Source: Sphingomonas carotinifaciens (lineage in GTDB: Bacteria > Pseudomonadota > Alphaproteobacteria > Sphingomonadales > Sphingomonadaceae). Taken from it: a stretch of DNA of 64,000 nucleotides. The translations under genes and the position numbers were made by a program. Below the pieces are notes generated by a model. The model was not told the origin of the DNA and did not search any database. It saw nothing but the letters and a program-made list of their open reading frames with translations. This document shows, piece after piece, positions 28,287-36,801 of the stretch. Position 1 is the first letter of the stretch; the number at the start of each line of letters is the position of its first letter. The stretch lies in contig NZ_WSUT01000005.1 of assembly GCF_009789535.1 (NCBI RefSeq), positions 496,001-560,000 of the forward strand, in the 5' to 3' direction.

Positions 28287-28769
28287 ATGGCCGACGACTC
28301 AATCGACGTTAATGCTGTTGAGCTTGCAACCGAACTGACCATCGCTTGGCTCGGCAATCCCAATACTCGTACGTCGGCCGAGGAAGTTCCCTCGTTTCTT
28401 GGCAAGATGCACGAGACGGTGCAATCGCTGCTCGGCGGTACTGCAGAACCGCAGCCGGAGGAAGCACCCAGCGACCACACGCCCGCGGTGTCGGTGCGAA
28501 AGTCCTTGGCGTCCAAGGATCACATCATCTCGATGATCGACGGCAAGCCGTACAAGACCTTGCGCCGTCACCTCGCCACCCATGGCCTGACGCCGGCCGA
28601 GTATCGCGAGCGCTACGGCCTGAAGCCGGACTATCCGATGGTTGCCGAGAATTACTCGGAGTCGCGCCGCGCCATGGCCAAGAAGATCGGCCTGGGTCGC
28701 AAGCCCGGCGGCAAGACTGAGGCGCCTGCCCGCAAGCGCAAGGGTGCCGAGGCCGACGCCGAAGCCTGA
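28287..28769 (+). CDS. mucR: MucR/Ros-family transcriptional regulator
   Basis: The 160-residue protein has the MucR core: 'VSVRKSLASKDHIISMIDGK', 'PYKTLRRHLATHGLTPAEY' and 'RERYGLKPDYPMVAENYSE', then a basic tail. MucR proteins are DNA-binding regulators of surface, cell-cycle and motility genes in alphaproteobacteria. The two zinc-ligand cysteines of the classical Ros finger are absent (there is no cysteine in the protein), while the RRHLATH histidines remain; sphingomonad relatives are known with altered fingers. It lies next to, and converges with, the flagellar locus. A perfect bidirectional terminator follows. Confidence 0.9.
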   Translation: MADDSIDVNAVELATELTIAWLGNPNTRTSAEEVPSFLGKMHETVQSLLGGTAEPQPEEAPSDHTPAVSVRKSLASKDHIISMIDGKPYKTLRRHLATHGLTPAEYRERYGLKPDYPMVAENYSESRRAMAKKIGLGRKPGGKTEAPARKRKGAEADAEA

Positions 28770-28797
28770 TCGCCGCCGCAACCGGCTTTGCGTGACG

Positions 28798-28834
28798 AAA
28801 AAGCCCGCCCGGTCTCCCACCGGGCGGGCTTTTT
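28798..28834. terminator. Bidirectional terminator between mucR and motB
   Basis: A perfect 16-bp stem (28798-28813 with 28819-28834) has a five-base CTCCC loop. It starts with AAAAA and ends with TTTTT, so it has a U-tract in either direction. It serves mucR from the left and motB from the right. Confidence 0.92.
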
Positions 28835-28877
28835 CACGCCTGCCGATCGGGGTCCGATGCCGCGATCGGCGGCCCGG

Positions 28878-29777
28878 TCAGCGCCCGAAACTGCCCTTGC
28901 GGTATAGCAGGGTGATCGCCACGCGCCGGTTGCGCGGGTCGCCGGGATTGGCGGTGATGATCGGCTCACGGTCCGCGACACCCTCAATCCGTTCGAATCG
29001 TGCCTCGGGGATACCGCCAGCGAACAGGCGCCGCCGCGTCGCCTCTGCCCGGCCCGACGACAGCATCCAGTTGTTCATCGCGCGCGGATCGCCGTAAGGC
29101 AGGCTGTCGGTATGCCCGCGGATCATGATCGTGTTGGGCACCCCCTTGGTCGCGTCGGCGATCGCCCCGATCAGGGCCGATGCCTCGGGCTGCAACGTCG
29201 TGGTGCCCAGCGCGAACATCGAATAATCGGCATTGTCGACCAGATCGATGCGCAGGCCCTGTTGCGTGGGCACGAACCGCACCTGCTTGGCCAGCTTCTC
29301 CATGGCCTTGCTGCGCTCCATCGTCTGCGCCACCTGGAAGCGCACGCGCTTGAACGCCTCGCGATCCTCCTGCGCCACCGCTTCGGGGTTGCGCAGCGAA
29401 CCCTTCTCGCCGGTGCCGTATAGCGGGCCGCCATTGCTGGCCTGACCCGGCGTGATCACCTGCTGGATATGGCTGATCGAGGGTGGCGGCCGGCCTGCGC
29501 CTGCACCGCCGCCGCCGTTCATCACCCCGCCACCGACGCCCAGCGACTTGGTGTCGAGCAGCGTCGGCGCGAAATAATCGGCAATACCCTTGCGCTGCTT
29601 CTCGGTGGTCGCACCGAGAAGCCAGAGCAGCAGGAAGAACGCCATCATCGCGGTCACGAAATCGGCATAGGCGACCTTCCACGCACCGCCATGATGGCCG
29701 CCATGGCCATCGGCGATGATCTTCTTGACGATGATGATCTTGGGCGGCTCGTTCTTGCCGTGGGGCGCTCTAGCCAT
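28878..29777 (-). CDS. motB: Flagellar motor stator protein MotB
   Basis: The 299-residue protein has one N-terminal membrane helix with the proton-carrying aspartate in 'VAYADFVTAMMAFFLLLWLL' (Asp39). A Gly-rich linker and a C-terminal OmpA-like domain follow, with 'MIRGHTDSLPYGDPRAMNNW' and 'LSSGRAEATRRRLFAGGI' for peptidoglycan binding. With MotA it forms the torque-generating ion channel. The ATG at 29777 is four bases downstream of the motA stop. Upstream in-frame starts lie inside motA. Confidence 0.95.
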   Translation of the reverse strand: MARAPHGKNEPPKIIIVKKIIADGHGGHHGGAWKVAYADFVTAMMAFFLLLWLLGATTEKQRKGIADYFAPTLLDTKSLGVGGGVMNGGGGAGAGRPPPSISHIQQVITPGQASNGGPLYGTGEKGSLRNPEAVAQEDREAFKRVRFQVAQTMERSKAMEKLAKQVRFVPTQQGLRIDLVDNADYSMFALGTTTLQPEASALIGAIADATKGVPNTIMIRGHTDSLPYGDPRAMNNWMLSSGRAEATRRRLFAGGIPEARFERIEGVADREPIITANPGDPRNRRVAITLLYRKGSFGR

Positions 29778-29781
29778 GGGA

Positions 29782-30645
29782 TCAGCGGCCCCGCAGGCCG
29801 TCGAACACCTCGGCAAAGCCCGGCTGGTTCTTGTGGGCGATGCCGGAGCGTGCCGCTTCGATCACCAGCGGCTGCGGATGGCCGTGCAGCGATGCGATGA
29901 TGATCTGCTTGACGACGTGATAGATCGCCGCGTCCGCATCGATGATCTGCTTCAGCCGCCCGGCGAGCGGATTGACGATGCCGTAGGCCAGCAACACGCC
30001 CATGAAGGTGCCGACCAGCGCCGAACCGATCATCGCACCCAGCACCGATGGCGGCTTGTCGATCGAGCCCATCGTTTTCACGATGCCCAGCACCGCCGCG
30101 ACGATGCCCAGCGCGGGCAGCGCGTCCGCCAGGCTCTGAAGGGTCGTGTGCGGCCCCTCCACCTCGTGGTGATGGGTCTTGATCGAGTTGTCCATTACCT
30201 CCTCCACCGCATGCACGTCCAGCGTGCCCGAGGAGACGACGACGAGGCGCAGCGTGTCGGCGATCAGGTTGGTCAACGTATGGTCGGACAGCAGACGCGG
30301 ATATTCGGCAAAGACGCTGGAGGACTTGGGGTCCTCGACATGCGGCTCCAGCGCGATCGGTCCTTCGGTGCGCAGCATCTTCATCAGCTTGGAGACGAGG
30401 AAGATGACGTCCAGATAATCCTGCTTCTTGTACTTCGGGCCCTTGAACACCTTGCCCAGGCCGCCGCCGACCGCCTTCAGCTCCTTGCCGGAATTGCCGA
30501 TGACGAGCGCACCCACCGCGGCGCCGCCGATGATGAGCATTTCGTGCGGGATGGCGTGGAAGACGGGGCCGAGCGAGCCGCCGGTGATGGCAAAACCGCC
30601 GAACACCATGGCGAACAGAATGACGAGGCCGATTACCGGAAACAT
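29782..30645 (-). CDS. motA: Flagellar motor stator protein MotA
   Basis: The 287-residue protein begins 'MFPVIGLVILFAMVFGGFAI' (helix 1) followed by 'EMLIIGGAAVGALVI' (helix 2). After a large cytoplasmic loop come 'ALPALGIVAAVLGIVKTMGS' and 'SALVGTFMGVLLAYGIVNPL' (helices 3 and 4), with the conserved prolines. This is a full-length H+-type MotA. The 152-bp upstream spacer contains the palindrome CGGTTAACCG (30692-30701) but no clear -24/-12 or sigma-28 promoter, so its regulation is unclear. Confidence 0.96.
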   Translation of the reverse strand: MFPVIGLVILFAMVFGGFAITGGSLGPVFHAIPHEMLIIGGAAVGALVIGNSGKELKAVGGGLGKVFKGPKYKKQDYLDVIFLVSKLMKMLRTEGPIALEPHVEDPKSSSVFAEYPRLLSDHTLTNLIADTLRLVVVSSGTLDVHAVEEVMDNSIKTHHHEVEGPHTTLQSLADALPALGIVAAVLGIVKTMGSIDKPPSVLGAMIGSALVGTFMGVLLAYGIVNPLAGRLKQIIDADAAIYHVVKQIIIASLHGHPQPLVIEAARSGIAHKNQPGFAEVFDGLRGR

Positions 30646-30797
30646 GGTGGCGGTTTTCCCCAGAGTCGGCCGCTGCGGCCGTTCACCCTGACGGTTAACC
30701 GCATTTGGTAGCTATCCGGTTACCAGGGGAATTTTCGGAACCTGCCGGAAAGTGCGGTTCGAGGAGGGGCCGCCCGACCCAAGGGGGGGAGCTCAGA

Positions 30798-31700
30798 TTA
30801 TTTCAGATAATCGAACAGCGACAGGCCGGACAATTTGGTGAAGCTGGCCTGGGTCGCCTGCAACACGGTCATGATCTGCTGCATCTCGGTGATCGCGCTG
30901 GTGATGTCGACATCCTCGATGTCGGAGCGCAGCGAGGCGCGGTCGTTCGCCGCGGTCGTCTGCAACGCCTGCTGCATCTCGATTCGCGTCGCACGCACGC
31001 CCAGCGACGCCTGCACCGTGGCGATCTGCTCGTTGCCGGTCTTCAGCTTGTCGAGCGCCTCGCCCACCGCGCCCGTCACATCGCCGCCGTCCCGCAACGC
31101 GGCGGTCAGCGTGGCGAGCACGTCCAGCGTGTTCGTGCCGGTGACCGGATCGCCGATCTGGAACACGCGCTTGGCGCTCTCAGTCGCCTGGATCGTCTGG
31201 CCATCGGCGATCGGAATTTCCGACACCACGGTCGGCGGAAAGGTATAGCCCGCTGCGCCCTTCTCCACCGCCGCCATTCCCGCTGCCGTACCGAACAGCG
31301 GCTGGCCGCGGGCATCGTTCGAATTGGCGAGCGTCACCAGCGTGCCGAGCACCGAGTCGAGCTCTTCGGCGATCGTCTTGCGGTTGGCGTCGGTCAGCGT
31401 GCCGTTGCCCGCCTTGGTCGTCAGTTCGATGGCGCGCTGTACCTGCGTCGCCATCGACGACAGCGCGCTGTCCGCCTGCCCGATCAGCGATCCAGCCAGC
31501 GACAGGTTGGTCTTGTACACGCCGTCTGCGGCATCCTGCCGGTCGAACTGCGCGATCTTCTGCGTGGCGACCGCATCGTCGGTCGGGCTCAGCACGCGCT
31601 TGCCGGTCGCGATCTGCGTCTGGAGCGTGGTCGCGCGGTCCGACAGCGCGTTCATTCGAGCCGACGCCTGGCTGTAGAAGAGGTTCGAGGAGATCTGCAT
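30798..31700 (-). CDS. flgL: Flagellar hook-filament junction protein FlgL
   Basis: The 300-residue protein is flagellin-like at both ends: 'ISSNLFYSQASARMNALSDR' and 'ATGKRVLSPTDDAVATQKIA' at the N-terminus, and 'DVDITSAITEMQQIMTVLQATQ'-type coiled C-terminus (positions 30815-30900). It forms the second junction layer between hook and filament. It is the last gene of the flgBCDEFGHIJKL operon, 11 bp after flgK. No flagellin gene is present in this window. Confidence 0.92.
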   Translation of the reverse strand: MQISSNLFYSQASARMNALSDRATTLQTQIATGKRVLSPTDDAVATQKIAQFDRQDAADGVYKTNLSLAGSLIGQADSALSSMATQVQRAIELTTKAGNGTLTDANRKTIAEELDSVLGTLVTLANSNDARGQPLFGTAAGMAAVEKGAAGYTFPPTVVSEIPIADGQTIQATESAKRVFQIGDPVTGTNTLDVLATLTAALRDGGDVTGAVGEALDKLKTGNEQIATVQASLGVRATRIEMQQALQTTAANDRASLRSDIEDVDITSAITEMQQIMTVLQATQASFTKLSGLSLFDYLK

Positions 31701-31711
31701 CGCGCGCCCGA

Positions 31712-33055
31712 TCAGTTGATGCCCAGGATGGACTGGAAGGTGTCGCGCGCGGCCTGGATCACGCGGCTGGATGCGGAATAGGCCTGCTGGAACCGCATCA
31801 GCTCCACCGCCTCATTGTCCAGGCTGACGCCCGTCGCGGTGGACAGGGCGGTATTGGCCCCGCCCAGGATCGCGGTCTGTGCATCGGCGATCGTCGCCTT
31901 TTGCCGCGCCACGGTCGCATTGTTGGTGATCAGGCCGGTGACCTGCGATTCCCAGGCCTTGCCGATCCGCAGATTCTGCAACGCGGTCAGGTTCGATGCG
32001 TCGCGCGCGCCACCGGTGCCACGCGACGCCGCGATCAGACTGCCATCGTCCGTGGTCAGGCTGATCTCGGTCGGCTTGGCGCCGACGGCGAACAAGGCGC
32101 GTCCGGGATTGCCCTCGGCATCCACCCCTTCGGTCTGGTTGCTGTTCACGCCTTCGACGAAATCGGTGACGATCGCGGCGAAATCCGCCTCGGCGGTCGC
32201 CACGCGCGTCGCGCTGTCTAGTATGCCCGCGGTCTTGCCGCCGGTCGGCGTGATGTTGCCCACCTGGCCGTTGATCGCCAGCGCGAACGTCGCGCCGTTC
32301 TTTTCATTGGGATTGTAGCTGACCGATCCGACCTGATCGAGCGTGACGAACGGCGTGCCCGGCGCATTGCCCAGCGTCACCGTGGCGCGGCCCATCTGGT
32401 CCACCCTCACGCCGATATCGGCCAGTTCGCTCATCTGCGATAGGATAGTGTCGCGCTGGTCGGCCAGTTGCGCCGACGCCGCCGTTCCCGTCGCAGTGCG
32501 CTGGAGCCCATCATTCACCCGCGCCAGCGACTGGGCAAGCGAGGTCAGGTCGCGCGCTGCCGCGTGCCCGCTATCGTCCAGATCGGCGCGCGCCTGGGCA
32601 AAGGCCTGTCCGGTGGCGGTGATCGCCGCTGCGGCGGTGCCGGCGGTTTCCAGCATCGTCGCGCGCAGGGCGTTCGATGCGGGCTCGGCCGACAGGCTCC
32701 TGGCCGATTCGAAGAATGCGGTGATCCGCGCGCTCACCTCGGACCCGGTCATCGTTGATTCGATGCGGTCCAGCCAGGTGCCGGTGGTCTTGGTCGCGGC
32801 CAGCTCGGTGGTCGCCCCGCGCACCGCGGCGCTGGCATAGACATCGGTGGCGCGCACGATGCCCGACACCATCACGCCGCCGCCCGCGCTCGACTTGGAG
32901 GCGGTGACCCCGGTGGCGATGCCGACCTCCCTCAGCCCCACCGTGCGGCGTGCATAGCCCGTCGTCCCCGAGTTGGCGATATTCTCGCCAACCGCGGTAA
33001 GCGCGGTCTGATACGCGCGGACGCCGGATGCGCCGATGGAGAGCAGGTCGCTCAT
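31712..33055 (-). CDS. flgK: Flagellar hook-associated protein FlgK
   Basis: The 447-residue protein starts 'MSDLLSIGASGVRAYQTALT' followed by the rod/hook motif 'VGENIANSGTTGYARRTV', and ends with 'LDNEAVELMRFQQAYSASSR' and 'VIQAARDTFQSILGI', the standard HAP1 C-terminus. It caps the hook and joins the filament. At 447 residues it is short for FlgK (often 450-650), indicating a small outer domain. It overlaps flgJ by four bases. Confidence 0.95.
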   Translation of the reverse strand: MSDLLSIGASGVRAYQTALTAVGENIANSGTTGYARRTVGLREVGIATGVTASKSSAGGGVMVSGIVRATDVYASAAVRGATTELAATKTTGTWLDRIESTMTGSEVSARITAFFESARSLSAEPASNALRATMLETAGTAAAAITATGQAFAQARADLDDSGHAAARDLTSLAQSLARVNDGLQRTATGTAASAQLADQRDTILSQMSELADIGVRVDQMGRATVTLGNAPGTPFVTLDQVGSVSYNPNEKNGATFALAINGQVGNITPTGGKTAGILDSATRVATAEADFAAIVTDFVEGVNSNQTEGVDAEGNPGRALFAVGAKPTEISLTTDDGSLIAASRGTGGARDASNLTALQNLRIGKAWESQVTGLITNNATVARQKATIADAQTAILGGANTALSTATGVSLDNEAVELMRFQQAYSASSRVIQAARDTFQSILGIN

Positions 33056-33384
33056 GACGCCGGGTTAGGCGAACTCTGGTTAAGATCCGGTTGCGATTTG
33101 GCGAGGAACGCGGTCACCGCCTTGCCGATGCCGATCGGCGCCGCGGTCGCCATGGTCTGCGCGACCTGCGTGTCCTGCATGTCGCGAAACGTATCCAGCG
33201 CCTTGGATTCGAACAGCGTGTCGCCCAGCTTGGTCTGGCGCATCGCCTTCAGCATCATGCCGGTGAACACCGCCTCGAACTGCTCGCCCGCCTTGTCCAG
33301 ATTGTTCTTGGACGACAGCCGCCGGGTATCGCTGGAGATGCCGCCGGTGGCGGTGGTCGCCGCGGGGGGAAGCATCACGCTCAC
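33052..33384 (-). CDS. flgJ: FlgJ-type rod-binding protein without muramidase domain
   Basis: The 110-residue protein corresponds to the N-terminal rod-binding domain only ('AGEQFEAVFTGMMLKAMRQT', 'LGDTLFESKALDTFRDM'). Enterobacterial FlgJ adds a C-terminal peptidoglycan hydrolase. That activity is supplied here by the separate transglycosylase gene at 42645, as in other alphaproteobacteria. It is coupled by ATGA overlaps to both flgI and flgK. Confidence 0.9.
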   Translation of the reverse strand: MSVMLPPAATTATGGISSDTRRLSSKNNLDKAGEQFEAVFTGMMLKAMRQTKLGDTLFESKALDTFRDMQDTQVAQTMATAAPIGIGKAVTAFLAKSQPDLNQSSPNPAS

Positions 33385-34475
33385 AGGACGATCAGCTCCG
33401 CCTTCAGGCTGCCGGCTTCCTTCAGCGCCTCCAGGATCGCCACCAGGTCGGCCGGGCTGGCGCCGATCGCGTTCACCGCCTTTACCACATCGGCCAGCTT
33501 GGGACCGGGGTTGATGAGGAACATCGGCTTCTTCTCCTCGTCGATCGCCACGCCCGATCGCTGCTCGACCGCGGTCTGGCCCTGGCTGAACGGCGCCGGC
33601 TGGCTGATCCGCTGGTTCTCGTCGATCCGCACCGTCAGCTTGCCATGCGTCACCGCCGCCGGTCCGACCCGGACCGCGCTATTGATAACGACCGTTCCGG
33701 TGCGAGCATTAACGATAACTTTTGCGGACGGCTCGGCCGAGTTGACGTCGAGATTCTCGATCTCGCTCATCAGCGCGGTGCGCACCTGCGCGCCGGCCGG
33801 TGCGCGCACCGCCACCGACACCGCATCGATCGCCTGCGCAACGCCGCCGCCCAGCCGCTGGTTGATCGCCGAGGCGACGTTCTGTGCGGTGGTGAGGTCG
33901 GCACGCGCCAGGTTGAAGGTCAGCGTCGGCGCGGTGTCGAACCCGGTCGCCACGGCACGCTCGACGGTCGCACCCTCGGGGATGCGGCCCGTGGAGGGCA
34001 CGTTGACGACGATCTTCGATCCGTCCGCGCCTTCCGCGCCCAGCCCGCCGACCGCCAGATTGCCCTGCGCCATCGCATAGATCTGCCCGTCCGCACCCAG
34101 CAGCGGGGTCAGGATCAGGCTGCCGCCGCGCAGCGACTTGGCCTTGCCCATCGAGGCGACGGTGATGTCCAGCCGCTGCCCCGGCTTGGCGAAGGGCGGC
34201 AACTCGGCCGTCACCATCACCACCGCGGCGTTCTTCATCCCCGGGTTCATGTTGGGCGGCAGTTGCAGGCCGAAGCGCGAGGCGACGGCCTTCAGGCTCT
34301 GCACCGTATATTCCAGATTGTCGTCGCCCGTGCCCGGCAGGCCGACGACGACGCCGTAGCCGGTCAGCTGGTTGGAACGGATGCCCTGGAACCCGCCCAG
34401 ATCCTTGACGCGGTCCGCATGGGCGGGCGCGGCGACCAGAAGCGCGGCAAGACAGGCAAGCAGCATGCGGATCAT
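33381..34475 (-). CDS. flgI: Flagellar P-ring protein FlgI
   Basis: The 364-residue protein has a signal peptide ('MIRMLLACLAALLVAAPAHA'). It continues with 'RVKDLGGFQGIRSNQLTGYG', 'VVGLPGTGDDN', 'NPGMKNAAVVMVTAELPPFA' and 'GGSLILTPLLGADGQIYAMA', all typical of FlgI. It forms the periplasmic ring around the rod together with the chaperone FlgA (41134). It lies 14 bp after flgH. Confidence 0.97.
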   Translation of the reverse strand: MIRMLLACLAALLVAAPAHADRVKDLGGFQGIRSNQLTGYGVVVGLPGTGDDNLEYTVQSLKAVASRFGLQLPPNMNPGMKNAAVVMVTAELPPFAKPGQRLDITVASMGKAKSLRGGSLILTPLLGADGQIYAMAQGNLAVGGLGAEGADGSKIVVNVPSTGRIPEGATVERAVATGFDTAPTLTFNLARADLTTAQNVASAINQRLGGGVAQAIDAVSVAVRAPAGAQVRTALMSEIENLDVNSAEPSAKVIVNARTGTVVINSAVRVGPAAVTHGKLTVRIDENQRISQPAPFSQGQTAVEQRSGVAIDEEKKPMFLINPGPKLADVVKAVNAIGASPADLVAILEALKEAGSLKAELIVL

Positions 34476-34489
34476 GGAATGGATGGTCC

Positions 34490-35221
34490 TCAGAACGGGC
34501 TGATGGTCTGGAAGAAGCGGCTCAGCCAGCCCTGGCGGCTGGCGCGGGCGACATCGCCCTTGCCGGTATAGGCGATCTGCGCATCGGCGACGCGGGTGGA
34601 GGCGACGCGGTTGTCCAGCCCGACATCGGCGGTGCGCACGATCCCCTTGATCTGGATGAACTCGTCACCGCGGTTCAGCGTGACGCGCTTCTGCCCCTGC
34701 ACCAGCATCGTGCCGTTGGCGAAAACCTGCGCCACGGTCACGCTGATCTCGCCCGACAGCGAATTGGACTGGCCGGTTTCGCCCGCGCCGTCGAAACCGC
34801 GCCGGCCGCTGGCCCCGACATCGGTCGAACTGAACAGCGACAGCGGGCCCGTCGCCGGTGGGGTGATGCCGAAACTGCCGGTCGAATCGAGCTTGGAGCT
34901 TGCCGATTTGGACGCCGCGGTCCGCTCGACCAGCACGATGGTCAGCGGATCGCCGACGCGCCGCGCGCGCCAGCCTTCATGCAATGCGCCGTAACCGTCG
35001 GCGACCTGGAAGATCGATCCCGTCGGCTGCGCCGGGGGCAGCGGCTGCACCGCGATCGGCGGATGCGCGGCGGAGAAGTCCTCCTTCGGCGCCTTCTTGC
35101 CGAAGATGCCGGCATCGGCGGGCACGGGGGCGAAAGCGGCGATGACCATGGCACCGGCGGCAGCCGCCAGCGCGCATTCGATCCAATAGCCGAAACGGGG
35201 AGTGGGGATACGCGATGCCAT
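34490..35221 (-). CDS. flgH: Flagellar L-ring protein FlgH without visible lipobox
   Basis: The 243-residue protein has the FlgH core: 'HEGWRARRVGDPLTIVLVER', 'NSLSGEISVTVAQVFANGTM', 'LVQGQKRVTLNRGDEFIQIK' and 'GIVRTADVGLDNRVASTRVA'. It builds the outer-membrane ring. FlgH is normally a lipoprotein, but the N-terminus here reads as a long signal ('IECALAAAAGAMVIAAFAPV') ending 'PADAG', with no Leu-x-x-Cys box. The only cysteine (Cys16) precedes the hydrophobic core. Either the ring is not lipid-anchored or a different start is used. It lies two bases after flgG. Confidence 0.93.
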   Translation of the reverse strand: MASRIPTPRFGYWIECALAAAAGAMVIAAFAPVPADAGIFGKKAPKEDFSAAHPPIAVQPLPPAQPTGSIFQVADGYGALHEGWRARRVGDPLTIVLVERTAASKSASSKLDSTGSFGITPPATGPLSLFSSTDVGASGRRGFDGAGETGQSNSLSGEISVTVAQVFANGTMLVQGQKRVTLNRGDEFIQIKGIVRTADVGLDNRVASTRVADAQIAYTGKGDVARASRQGWLSRFFQTISPF

Positions 35222-35223
35222 AG

Positions 35224-36012
35224 TCAGAGATTCTGGTTCGCGTATTTCAGCATCTCGTCGGTCGCCGAGATCATCTTGGAATTCACCTCATAGGCGCGCT
35301 GCGTCTCGATCATGTCGACCAATTCCTCGACGACGTTGACGTTGGAGCCCTCCAGCATGCCCTGGCGGACATTGCCGCGACCGTCCTGACCCGCGACACC
35401 CAGATTGGCCGCGCCGCTCGCCGCGGTTTCCAGCATGTAGTTGTCGCCCTTGGACTGGAGCCCGGCCGAGTTGGGGAAGCTGGCGACCTGGATCTGGCCC
35501 AGTTCGGTCGGCTGCGTCTGGCCTGCGACGCTGGCTGATACGGTGCCGTCGGTGCCGATCGTGATGTTGGTCGCGCCCTCGGGCACGGTGATGCCCGGCA
35601 TCACCTGATAACCCTCGGCCGTGACCAGCAGCCCCTCGGCCGAGCGCGAGAAATTGCCCGCGCGGGTGTAGCCGAGCTGCCCGCCCGGCAACTGCACCTG
35701 GAAATATCCGTCGCCGTCCAGCGCCAGGTCCAGCGAATTGCCCGTGGTGTTCATCGAACCCTGGTTCTCGATCCGCGCGGTGCCCTGGATGCGCACGCCG
35801 GTGCCGAGGTTCAGGCCGGTCGCGTAGCGGCTCTCGGTGGAGCTCGCCGCGCCCGGCGCGGTGACGACCTGATAGGCCAGCGTCTCGAACGCCGCCCGGT
35901 CCTTCTTGAACCCGGTGGTGTTCACGTTGGCGAGGTTGTTCGAAATGACGCGCATGCGCATGTCCTGGGCGTCGAGCCCGGTGCGCGCGATATGCATGGC
36001 GGCGGAAGACAT
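35224..36012 (-). CDS. flgG: Flagellar distal rod protein FlgG
   Basis: The 262-residue protein has the conserved N-terminus ('MHIARTGLDAQDMRMRVISN', 'NLANVNTTGFKKDRAAFETL'), the central 'GDGYFQVQLPGGQLGYTRAG' and the C-terminus 'EGSNVNVVEELVDMIETQRA', 'YEVNSKMISATDEML'. Length is exactly that of FlgG. It builds the distal rod. It lies between flgF (13-bp gap) and flgH. Confidence 0.97.
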   Translation of the reverse strand: MSSAAMHIARTGLDAQDMRMRVISNNLANVNTTGFKKDRAAFETLAYQVVTAPGAASSTESRYATGLNLGTGVRIQGTARIENQGSMNTTGNSLDLALDGDGYFQVQLPGGQLGYTRAGNFSRSAEGLLVTAEGYQVMPGITVPEGATNITIGTDGTVSASVAGQTQPTELGQIQVASFPNSAGLQSKGDNYMLETAASGAANLGVAGQDGRGNVRQGMLEGSNVNVVEELVDMIETQRAYEVNSKMISATDEMLKYANQNL

Positions 36013-36025
36013 CGGTCCCTAATCC

Positions 36026-36778
36026 TCAGCTGGGCATGCGCAGGAGCTGCGCGCTGCTTTCGTCCATCGACTTGGCCTCTTTCATCAGGTTGGCCTGCAC
36101 CTCGTAGCTGCGCTGGTTCTCGATCATGTCGACCAGCGCCTGCGTCAGATTGACGTTGGAGCCTTCGAGCGCCCCCGCCTGGACGGTGGCGTCCATGTCC
36201 GCGGGCAGCGCGCCTCCGCCTTTTACCCGCAGAAGGTTATCGAGTCCCTTCACCGTGTTCGATCCGGTGGTCGATGCCAGCTTCAGCCGGTCGATGATCT
36301 GCGGCTGGCCGGTCGCATCGCCCTGCGCCACGATCGAGATCGATCCGTCGGGCCCGATGGTCAGCGAATCGTAGGGCGGCAGCGTGATCGGCCCGCTCTG
36401 GCCCAACACCGGAAAGCCGTCGCCGGTCTGCAGCACGCCGGTCGGCGCCACCGTCAGGTCGCCGCGCCGCGTATAGGCTTCCGACCCGTCGGCCGCCTGT
36501 ACCGCCAGCCACGCCGCCGTGCCGTTCACCGCCACGTCCAGCGCGCGGCCCGTCGACTGCACCGCCCCTGCGGCCCGGTCTGCATCCGTCACTTCCTCCG
36601 ACGCCGGCATCCGCGCCTCGAACTGCGTGCCGTCCCCCTTCAACTCGATCCGGTCGAACACGACCCGATCCGCCCGGAAACCCGTGGTGGAGGCGTTCGC
36701 CATGTTGTTGGCGATCGCCGCCTGCGCCGACATGTGCGCGCGCAGGCCCGTCGCCGCGGTATAGACCAGCTTGTCCAC
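36026..36778 (-). CDS. flgF: Flagellar proximal rod protein FlgF
   Basis: The 250-residue rod/hook-family protein has 'AAIANNMANASTTGFRADRV', 'ALDVAVNGTAAWLAVQAADG' and the C-terminal 'EGSNVNLTQALVDMIENQRS'. It is shorter and more divergent than FlgG and is identified as FlgF from its position between flgE and flgG. The start at 36778 begins 'MDKLVYTAATGLRAH'. Confidence 0.94.
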   Translation of the reverse strand: MDKLVYTAATGLRAHMSAQAAIANNMANASTTGFRADRVVFDRIELKGDGTQFEARMPASEEVTDADRAAGAVQSTGRALDVAVNGTAAWLAVQAADGSEAYTRRGDLTVAPTGVLQTGDGFPVLGQSGPITLPPYDSLTIGPDGSISIVAQGDATGQPQIIDRLKLASTTGSNTVKGLDNLLRVKGGGALPADMDATVQAGALEGSNVNLTQALVDMIENQRSYEVQANLMKEAKSMDESSAQLLRMPS

Positions 36779-36801
36779 CGGGGGCTCCCGTCAGTCGCCG
36801 C

